A DNA stretch of 64,000 nucleotides. It comes from Corythucha ciliata (lineage: Eukaryota; Arthropoda; Insecta; Hemiptera; Tingidae). The notes under the pieces are model-generated. The model saw only the letters and a list, made by a program, of their open reading frames with translations. It made no database searches and had not been told where the DNA came from. The stretch lies in contig CM075943.1 of NCBI GenBank assembly GCA_038030265.1, positions 38,936,001 to 39,000,000 of the forward strand. Direction: 5' to 3'. A program made the position numbers and the translations under genes. Positions within the stretch are counted from its first letter, which is position 1. Every line of letters begins with the position of its first letter. Below, piece by piece: positions 55,942 to 64,000 of this stretch.

Positions 55942-56960
55942 TGTAAATAATGTTTTTACAGTTTTGCTTTAGTTTTTAGGTGCCGTAATTATAGTTAGTT
56001 CTAAGTTAATGAAGAAAATAAATTGAATTTAAGTCGCAAATCGTAATAAAATGAGAAATAGCTGGGAAAGAAACTTCGCTCGCCCTCTATTGGAAAGACC
56101 CTGAATTCCATCCTCAAACCCCATATCCTTCTCACTCAAGCCCCCTACCACCACGAGCCGGGGTATATAAGCCGACGAAACAACTCACTAGAGACACAGA
56201 AAGTTGGTCTGATCTAGTCTTGGCGCAATTGGAGACTAGAGTCGTGCGAACCCAACTGCCGCAAGTGACGAGTGCAAGTCGAGTACAAGCAGGTGTAAGG
56301 AACCGAGCAGCAGAAAGTGCAAAAGGGTCAACGTCGCGATACGTGCATAGTGTATTCTCCCAATCAAGAGCAAAGCCAAGTGTGGAGTCAGTCGAATCAG
56401 TCAGTCGGTTCTCCATCGTGTCCGTGCTCATGCATGCGCCACACCGTAAAAGTGCCTAACGCAAGTTGTCGGTCAGTGCAAGGTGGACGGTGTGCCAGAG
56501 TGTCTGTGCAGTACGAACGTCAGCCCGAAGGGGAATTCAACGCCGAGGCGCAGGCGCCTTTCCGACGCCACGGAGCACGTAGCGAACACAGCACCCGCCC
56601 AACGTTACACAACGATACCTGATTACGTCGAGCAACGTACGGCGTATCGAACCAAACGCTACACCACCAGACTCGAGCCGCAGCGCCCTTACTCGCATTC
56701 GATGGCCCAGGACAACCAGTTCCCTACGCGGCTTACCCGGACGAGCTACACGTCGCAGACCTCGCCTATTGCACTCGTCGTGACGCAGTCACGCTGGATC
56801 GCCAGTTACCCCGTCGCCGTATCGGTGAGTTCATTCTCCTTTTCCCCTCGTCCTCCTGTTCACTCGCTTAACCTAGTAATTCTTATAGCCAGCCCAGTAT
56901 TTCCCTTTGCCTCCGAAGAGCGGCGAGCGAAGTTTCGAACCTAATTTCTGGACGAAGTCC
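55942..56960 (+). repeat. LTR-like segment with promoter features
   Basis: The purine run GGGGGAAGGA (55931-55940) is followed by TGTAAATAATG. A TATATAAGCCGACG box lies at 56164-56177, with a transcribed-looking GC-rich stretch after it (56180-56940). An AATAAAAT lies at 56045-56052, before the box. This resembles a 3' LTR or solo LTR, but I cannot define its right end or a target duplication. Several overlapping open frames on both strands here are not convincing genes. Confidence 0.4.
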
Positions 56961-57229
56961 CTTTGCACGTTGATATAAAAATTAGAATCGTTTTAATTAT
57001 TATTATTATTATTACTATTAAAATTTTATTGTTTTTTTCCAATTTTTTTATTATTGTAGTATTAGTCGTGTTCAAGAAATCATTCCGTGAGACGATTATT
57101 TCATGATTTTAGTGTTAAAAATATAAATCTGTTCAACTATTCGAATCGCAAATTTATCTCCATTCCTCCACCCTCCCCGATTCCTAGAGTAACAAAACGT
57201 ACCACAAATGCATTCTAGCGGCTCGACAT

Positions 57230-57450
57230 TGGGAGCTAAAGAGCTGACTTTGGTATCTTTTGTTTGGATAGTTTATCAGCTTTCTTTTTGAAAAGGGATG
57301 ATTTTGCTCTAGAGTAAGTCTTCGGAGTTATGAGCGAAAAACCAGAACAACTCTCCAAATTTCTTGGGTTTTCGCCATTTACATGGTGAAGCCATATCCG
57401 GATTTAGTCGATAACTAGATTTTCGAATTCAGCGACCCAAAAAACATGAA
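57230..57450 (-). repeat. Right arm of the widely spaced inverted repeat
   Basis: Inverse partner of 54488-54715: GCTAAAGAGCTGACTTTGG, GGTGAAGCCATATCCGG and TTTAGTCGATAACTAGATTT. The pair most likely was one palindromic element that was opened by the insertion between them. Confidence 0.8.
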
Positions 57451-57649
57451 GAATCGTCATAAAAACCAAGCCGGCAATTATTTCCTGGAACCACTACTTT
57501 TTGGTACCAAATGACTCGACTAAAGCACAATGGGGAATAACTTGCACAGTTTTCAAGCATTGGTGTTTCTTGAAGAGGGCCCTTCCACAAGGCTATTGCT
57601 AACATTAAAATCAATCGAGGGTTCTTTTTAAGCGAATTTTTAGGCTATT

Positions 57650-57840
57650 CAAATGGATGGTGTGGGGAAGAAGGGGAATAACGAATTTTCAGGGGGACAA
57701 TTTTTCTTGTTATTTGTAAACAAAAATTGTTAAGAGTTCCTTCACATGCTTCACAAGTGACCATTGACGTCATTTCCCCTCGCACCATCCATCCCCTCTT
57801 AAAAAACTTTGAAATGTATTTAAAAATCACCACAATCGGG
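57650..57840 (-). mobile_element. Dispersed MITE-like repeat, copy 2
   Basis: ATGGATGGTGTGGGGAAG to CGCACCATCCATCCCC, including CATTGACGTCATTTCCCCTC. It is the inverse of 44138-44320. Confidence 0.65.
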
Positions 57841-57879
57841 CTGCAACTGCTGTTGATATATTCCTGTCCATGTGTGAAA

Positions 57880-58480
57880 TAACAATGTGCCAATTCACCT
57901 GTCTACTTTTCTCCCAAATTGGGTAGGTATTCATGCAAGTTCCCCATTGTCGCGAAATGTCACACTTGGTGCGACATTCAAGGCAAAAGACACATTGGTG
58001 GAGGGGGAACACCGCTCCATCGAGGGGAAAAGTCTTGACTCGAGACGCGAAATGCCAATGCCAAGTTAAGGGGAAAACTCCCGCGAATGGCCTCCTCTCA
58101 CTGAGGAGAAAATTGACGTTGAACGCCGCCACATCTAGGGCAAAATGTATGCGAAAGGTCAAGCCAAAGGGGCAGGCTTTAAGTGAAATGTTACATTGTG
58201 ATGAAAAACCTCTTTCGAAAGGCCGCGGCTTACAGAGTGACCACGAAAAATGCCCCACGGTGGGCAAAACGCAACTTTTTGAAATACACTCCCGTGAATC
58301 GTCAATTTCAAGGCAAAATTTACGCGAAATGCCCCGTCAAGGGCAACAAATATGCGAAACGCTTCACCAAGAGCAATGGTGACATGTTGTCCAATTTATG
58401 AAAAAAAAAATCGTCAGTTTCACGAAGGAATTGCCAATTTCATAAGAAAATTGTCTGTTTTATGAGTATACTTTCAATTG
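57880..58480 (+). repeat. Degenerate array with GCGAAATG core, unit about 33 nt
   Basis: Loose units with GGGCAAAA, TTACGCGAAATGCC and CCACGGTGG-like halves recur (57950, 58040, 58075, 58140, 58170, 58250, 58310, 58345). The overlapping open frames on both strands (57827-58267 minus, 57933-58382 plus) are explained by this repeat. It resembles the other GCGAA-cored minisatellites in the window. Confidence 0.6.
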
Positions 58481-59114
58481 TATAAGAAAGCTTAAGCCTG
58501 TGAGACCTACAACTCCTCCCAACTGCAGGCACGCTTCGTCGCTTTTTAGTTGCGTTGCATTAGTCGAGCACCGGTGAACGAATGACCATTCAAATTGTCA
58601 AATTGTGAGGCGCGCATATGTTGACTCTTTCTTGAGTCGGGTTGCAGTTGGTTGAAGGGCTCAATACACCACATCCATCCTGACCGTTTTCTTAATTGCC
58701 CATGATTACACTCCTTTCTTACCTAGAAGGGTAGATACGGGAATCTTTTTTTTTTGGGGGGGGGGGGGGGTCTCGAGTCTTTCAGTTCGCTTTTCTGAGC
58801 GGATGTCAAACACCGTGAACCCCTTATTCCTTTAATGAAACAGAAAATTGGCCCAAGAAATCATGGAACATCTTTCACCATCTTTGGAATGAGAGGGGTG
58901 GGGGTCACCCAGCCCATGCTTGGTCCACCCCAGAATTTTGGTCACGGCGCGACCATGGCTAAAAGAGGGGAGCTGATAAAGTGAGCCTAGAAATTACAGC
59001 ACTCTACTTTTGGGACACGCAACTTCGACCAGTATGAACCAGTGAGAAACCGGTATGAAAATGTTCTCTGCTATGCTCTCCTCGTAGCTCTCCTCTCTAG
59101 TCACCGCTCCTATG
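58481..59114. other. Intergenic, no recognisable gene
   Basis: Contains a T-run followed by a G-run near 58748-58770. No gene or element ends were seen. Confidence 0.4.
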
Positions 59115-60799
59115 CAGGGTGTTTCAGAACTTTACGGGACCCATTTGCAGGCTTATTCCTGACCAGAAAATATTACGATTTGACGGAATAAACGTTGGTC
59201 AAAAACAATTTCCATCGAAGATAAGGGCGTTTTTCCCCTTATCGAATGACGTTATTTCCATTATTGACGTTAATGCCTGACTCGGTCGGTCAATGTTGTT
59301 TAATTGGCATCGTTCCATATGGAATTCACGAACTCTAGTCATTCACGTGAATTATACTGCTAGGGCGACTAACTTGCATGCCTAGGAAATGTTGTTATGG
59401 GCATAAATCCCTGAACTCTTCGTTATTTACTAGGAAACCACGTTATTCCCTAGCAGTGCAGTCATTCACGTGATTCCCTAGTAATTCTCACGTGATTCCC
59501 TGATTCACAAAATTCCCGGTGATTATATAGGTCTGTTACATTGCTGTTACATTGTTAAATGAAACAGAGTTATCGTACTCAATAGTGCATGTTTGCCCTC
59601 CCCAAAAATCAATCCCCAAAAAAAGCAATCGGTGAGCACTTTATTGGGCCCTTTGTGCTGCCTGACACGCTGAACGGAAGCAGCTATCTGCGCTTTCTTC
59701 GAGAGGAGCTTCCTGGTCTTCTCGAAGATTTGCCATTGGAGATCAGGAGAGACATGACTTTTCAACACGACGGGTGTCCCGCTCACTTCAGCCGAGATGT
59801 AAGAAACTTCCTGAACGATTCGTTTCCCAACAAATGGATTGGCCGAGGAGGGTCTATAAATTGGCCACCGCGTTCTCCCGACCTCACTCCTCTAGACTTT
59901 TTCGTGTGGGGACGGTTGAAGGAGATTGTGTATTTCGAAGAGGTACAAACAAGAGAAGATCTTATGCGCAGAACTGAAACCGCAGCAGGAATCCTCCGGC
60001 AGGAGTGGAGACTCGGCGTGACCACTACTGAAGTCCGAAATAGGGCTAGAAAGTGCATCCAAAACAGCGGCAGTCATTTTGAGCACCTCAATTGAAAGTT
60101 CTTTCACTTTTGGGAACGTTTTGTTTTTAACAATTACGTAATCAATCTTCTTCACGAAAATACATGATGGTGCAAGTACATCTGGAAATTTTGTTAAAAA
60201 GTTTAATTAGAATCTGGTCGAGTTATAGTAAAACAATCAATTTAATTATTGCGAATTGCGACTGCTTTAGAACGGCGGCTGGTTAGAAACTGAAGAAGCG
60301 CGTTAACCTATTCAAAGCAGTTTTTGGATTTTCAGTGGCATTCCTAGCGATAGACAAATCACAGCTTGTTATTGTGGCATACCATTCGAAAGCTAGCTGA
60401 ATGCAGAAGTTTTTCCGCGCATCTGAACCTTCCGTGCCACTTGAGTTAAGAAAGTTAACACGCTTTGAATAGTAACGGAAAAAAATAGAAAAGGATTTTC
60501 GTTAAGTTCTGGACTAATTTTATTATCGTTGGAGGGGGTATTTTTCCTATTTTAGCACACAAATTTGAAGGAAATTTTGCGCTCTTTCCAACGAGCTGAT
60601 TAGTTTTTGTTTTTTTGCTTTTGTATCGGCGCTACGCCCTCTTAAAGGAGGAAAAGTAACGAATGTCCAAAAATATCGATTTTAATCGATATCTCGGGAA
60701 CGAATGGGTTTTCGAAAAAGTCGAAAAGAACAATATCGACTCTAAATCACCTGTTGTATCACCTCTTTCAGTATTCACGACTGGTTGCGAAACACCCTG
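59115..60799 (+). mobile_element. Mariner-like transposon, internally deleted
   Basis: The left end CAGGGTGTTTCAGAAC (59115) and the right end GTTGCGAAACACCCTG (to 60799) are inverted repeats. A TA follows the right end at 60800-60801; the left flank reads TATG. Inside is only the 3' part of a transposase. The family differs from the 13658-17152 element in both its ends and its protein. Confidence 0.8.
59589..60095 (+). pseudogene. Mariner-like transposase, C-terminal part only
   Basis: The open frame of 168 codons reads GPFVLPDTLNGSSYLRFLRE, TFQHDGCPAHFSRDVRNFL (second catalytic Asp) and INWPPRSPDLTPLDFFVWG (third acidic position), and ends FEHLN with TGA. The DNA-binding N-terminus and the first catalytic Asp are missing. 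The 19 codons before GPFVLPD have no similarity to transposase, so an internal deletion joined them. The remaining frame is intact, which suggests a fairly young deletion derivative. Confidence 0.88.
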
Positions 60800-60864
60800 T
60801 AGAGAGCCCTGGGCATTTTATATGTATATGTAGAGCCCAAGTTATACTCATTGCCCGTAAGATA

Positions 60865-61375
60865 TTATACGTATATGTCGCATCCACTTAGCGAAATTGT
60901 CCACTTCATGAAATGGATGCCCCTTTCACGAAGTGGCTCCACTTGCCGTAATTTCAAAAAATTACGACATCTGGACAAAAAAATTGTCCATTTCTTAAAA
61001 GGAAATCGTGTTTGTCCAGTTGCTGAAATTAAGCTTCCTTACTGCAAGTGGATGCACAACGTCATTTTTCAGCTGGTTTTTGAGTGCTCGATAAAAAAAC
61101 CTTTTTAAAAAAAACAAAACTTGTTTCAGCATCTGAGATTCCTCAATCATCCATTTCACGAAAAGGAAATGTTGGGCATCCATTTGCAGTAAGGAAGCTT
61201 GATTTCAGCCACTGGACAAACACGATTTCCTTTTAGGAAGTGGACAATTTTTTTGTCCAGATGCAGTAATTTTTTGAAGCTACGGCAAGTGGAACCACTT
61301 CGTGAAATGGTCATGCACTTCGTGAAGTGGATAATTACTTGACATGGATGCGACATATACATGTATGTATACTGT
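60865..61375. mobile_element. 510-bp palindromic element made of short CACTTCGTGAA-type motifs
   Basis: The arms of about 220 nt face each other: TATGTCGCATCCA at 60876 against TGGATGCGACATATA at 61345, GGACAAAAAAATTGTCCA at 60973 against TGGACAATTTTTTTGTCC, and AAGCTTCCTTACTGCAAG-TGGATG against CATCC-ATTTGCAGTAAGGAAGCTT. Within each arm smaller palindromes recur, such as CACTTCATGAAATGG, TTCACGAAGTGG and CACTTCGTGAAGTGG. Confidence 0.85.
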
Positions 61376-61872
61376 TGTTCTGTGATTCCTGGCACATGAT
61401 TAATGATTGATCGGGGTCTACATCAGATCTTGACAAAGCGATTTTGAGTTTCAAATGAGTTGGTTACATTCCCTTTTACTTTAAAAATGCTAGAAAGTGA
61501 TAAGTTTCGGGTTCAGGCGACGTTTCCTGCGTTGGGCTGCCTTAGCAAAAATTAGGCACTACGACCTTTTTTGGTTTAAAACTCATAACTCAGCACTGGA
61601 TTGAGAAAATTTCAAATACCGTTCGATCAAGAATTAAATTTTTCACAACTTTGGTCCAATGACATTTTTCAATCAGAGCAGTCATTTTCAACCTACAGGC
61701 GTTGAAAGTTGAGGGTTGTCAACTTTTTAGCGAAGATGGTGAAAATTGCATAATGGCGATTGCGACTGAATGTATCAACCGATTCGAATGTCTCAAACGG
61801 TGGTAATTGTTATAGTGCTGAAGAGGGGCTACTGTTTTTTGCCCGAAATGCATATACGAAATAAAAAAGTAA
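61376..61872. other. Intergenic, no recognisable gene
   Basis: Nothing recognised. Confidence 0.4.
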
Positions 61873-62081
61873 AATAAACAAGAAAACTTCCATGGCCGTA
61901 TCAATTTTTTCAGTGCTCCGGCCCCTCCGATTTCATGCTGATTAAAGGGTATTATGGGCGCGTTAGTCGAAAATTGCGAAATAAAACTCGAGTGCCCATG
62001 TTACCCTTAACCAGCATGAAATCGGAGGGTTCGGAGCACTGAAAAAATTGATACGGCTATGGAAGTTTCCTTGTTTATTTT
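61873..62081. mobile_element. 209-bp palindromic MITE
   Basis: AACTTCCATGGCCGTATC, TTTTTTCAGTGCTCCG and CCGATTTCATGCTG face their inverses (CAGCATGAAATCGG, CGGAGCACTGAAAAAA, GATACGGCTATGGAAGTT). The arms are about 85 nt and more than 90 percent matched by eye. Confidence 0.85.
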
Positions 62082-62699
62082 TTAATTTTTTTATGCGTTA
62101 TTGATGAACGACATGAACGGGAACATGGAAGTAACGTGTGGTCCTCCACACAATCCCTGAATCATCAATCACGCAGTCTTCATTCCTCAAACACCAAAAT
62201 TTCCATAACCCTAAATCCAAAAAAATTCTTCGTCGCACATAATCAATAATCAACCCTCAGCCCACATCGACTAATCTTCAATTACCGATCCTTATCCTTA
62301 AACGACTATAACCAACTATCGTCACTCAATTTTCAATCCGCCTTCAATCATTCGTCTTCGTTCTTTAATTCATACAAAAATTCACAGAAAAAAATGTTAG
62401 AAAATAGTCCAAAGTATAGCACAATGAGTATACTTGGGTCGAAAAAGGGCGATTTTAGGACCTTCGACCATTTTGGAACAACAATTTCGAAAGGCTGTAG
62501 CCCGTTCCATATTCATCGTAGACAACTACTTTACAAACAAAATTTGTTGGAAATTTAACGCTCAACAAGTTTTGTGAGTGAAGATTTTCCTCGAAAGTAA
62601 CTCATTTTCGGGATATTTAGAAGAAACTAAAAGAATTGCTAAAAAATTTCGGTTTTGGGGCTGCCAAAAAATTGTACGAGCTTTTCAGAGTTAGCATTT
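62082..62699. other. Intergenic, no recognisable gene
   Basis: AT-rich sequence; 62150-62390 contains repeated AATCATCAA and TCAATC-like short words. No gene seen. Confidence 0.4.
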
Positions 62700-63480
62700 T
62701 TTTTCTCGAACACTTGTGACCTACACATACAAGATGGCAAAAAAATGCCCGTAGGGAACATGAAAGTGAAAGGGGTTTGTTTTGGGCAACGTTGTAGTCA
62801 ATTCGCATGGAAATTGAACGAGAAATCTTAACAAAATAGTTATAAAATTCCAGGACCAATTGTTTCTAATTTAATACCGAAAATGTTATTCCGCTACGGG
62901 GAGAACATGCCTGGGAAATGATTTACCTTCAAAACAAAGGTCATATTCGCGTTTTTAACGCCAAGAAACAACTAGATTTAGATTTATATGTAATTCTGTG
63001 GCAAATAATTTTTGACGTAGTCACGCCAAATCCTACTCCTCCCAACATTTTCTCTTAATCTCAGTTTTTCTCGGGTACAAATTTTTGCAATTAAGATACA
63101 AAGGGGCTCTAGAGGCCCTTTTTTGCAACTTCGACCGTCATTTTTTTCTACTGGTCCTTTTGCGCTAAAAGGGACGATTTTGGCCACAAAAAAAAAAAAG
63201 TTGCATTTTTCGGTAATATTGTGGTTAATTCGCAAGGAAATTTCACGAGAAATCCGAAAAAAATATCAAAAAAATTCTGGAATCACTTGTTCTGAAGTAT
63301 ATCCAAAAGAACATTTCGGTACGGGGAGATCATGTCCGATAAATAATTTTTTCTCAAAACAAAGGCCAGATTTGTGCTTCCCATGCCAAGAAATAGCCAG
63401 GTTTTCATTTTCATGCAATTTATCGAGAAAAAAGCGACAGACCGACGGCATGCCATAAACCAATTTTTTCAGCTTTTCTG
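62700..63480 (+). repeat. Two diverged copies of a roughly 430-bp dispersed repeat
   Basis: 62790-62975 (CAATTCGCATGGAAATTGAA, CGGGGAGAACATGCC, CAAAACAAAGGTCATATT and ACGCCAAGAAA) resembles 63222-63400 (TAATTCGCAAGGAAATTTCA, CGGGGAGATCATGTCC, CAAAACAAAGGCCAGATT and ATGCCAAGAAA). Identity is perhaps 65-70 percent. A further GGGAACATGGAAGTAA motif recurs at 62118 and 63558. Confidence 0.6.
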
Positions 63481-64000
63481 AGGTTATACATTATGAATGT
63501 GAGGTCAGCTCGGACTCGATTTTTTCACGAACACCATACCTAGTTCCGTTCCCGAAGGGAACATGGAAGTAAAACTGCAATGTTGTGTATTAGTTCCCGA
63601 AGGAAACTAATGCGGAATTTAATGCTCTTTGAAAGTGGAAACAGTGGCATTTTATGTAGAATGCGTACCTACTTTTCCAGTTACACGTGAAAAACTGAAA
63701 ACAACTGCGAAAATTGAGCGGTTGGCTCTCTTAATCTAAAGCACAACCTAGAAACCGTCGCAAACTCATAAATTTGTTATTCATGACCTCTAAGAGGGAT
63801 CAAAACGATTTCAAGCTCACGAGCAATTTTTAGGGGCTAGAGCACTAATTTTCCTGGGCTAACTTTTTGTTTTCTGGCCCTTCCACTTACAATGATTTCC
63901 ATTCGACACACAGTGCCTTCCTCGCCGCGTCTTCTCCATAAACATATGTTTCAGTTTCAGAGAGGACAAGTGGAAAAACTTACACCACACAAGTGTATTA
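63481..64000. other. No recognisable gene to window end
   Basis: TTCCCGAAGGGAACATGG and TTCCCGAAGGAAACTAATG around 63550-63612 show local repetition. Nothing else seen. Confidence 0.4.

Noticed and set aside
56132..56944. Several open frames on both strands after the TATATAAG box
   Set aside because: They overlap, are low in complexity and have no known domain. They are better explained as the GC-rich transcribed part of an LTR-like sequence.

Overview
This window is eukaryotic nuclear DNA, most likely from an arthropod and probably an insect. Conserved animal genes are split by GT/AG introns, many of them 50-100 bp, and the space between them is filled by arthropod-type Tc1/mariner, hAT and Gypsy elements, a truncated LINE and many short palindromic elements. 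The style of the DUF4817-like mariner transposases and of the Gypsy gag made me think of Hemiptera, but that is only an impression. No bacterial operon, CRISPR array or rRNA/tRNA gene was found.

Five genes can be read, all on the plus strand. They are importin-11 (2904-9170, lacking its N-terminal exon or exons), a UPF0729/C18orf32-like microprotein (27101-27364), malonyl-CoA decarboxylase (29610-31962, complete, nine exons), TFG with its PB1 domain and polyglutamine tract (40031-51500, complete, seven exons), and an unrecognised two-exon coiled-coil protein (52077-53109). They are unrelated housekeeping functions (nuclear import, a lipid-droplet/ER-type microprotein, malonyl-CoA turnover, ER exit) and show no sign of working as a cluster.

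Layout. 1-2.9 kb: degenerate repeats and a small palindromic element. 2.9-9.5 kb: IPO11, whose last intron holds a degenerate minisatellite. 9.5-13.6 kb: repeat fragments and a possible decayed gene. 13.66-17.15 kb: a mariner-type transposon with terminal inverted repeats (TIRs) of about 425 bp and a broken transposase. 18.5-19.2 kb: a 154-bp satellite. 19.3-20.4 kb: a 5'-truncated LINE on the minus strand with a 47-nt tail. 22.1-25.1 kb: a palindromic transposon and a tandem duplication built on its right arm. 25.45-25.78 kb: two inverted satellite units. 27-32 kb: the UPF0729 gene and MLYCD. 32.1-38.2 kb: a duplicated block of more than 2 kb carrying a hAT-type element with a perfect 8-bp target duplication. 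40-51.5 kb: TFG, whose 7.46-kb second intron is a nest of transposons, including a rearranged Gypsy remnant interrupted by a palindromic element at TTAA. 52-53 kb: the coiled-coil gene. 53-64 kb: inverted repeats around an LTR-like segment, another minisatellite, an internally deleted mariner element and further palindromes.

Two patterns look most worth following. The first is a dispersed, highly degenerate repeat with a unit of about 31 nt that recurs at several distant loci on both strands. The second is a large set of palindromic elements, several with other transposons sitting inside their arms or loops. All alignments were made by eye. Family names for the genes rest on motif recognition, not on database searches.
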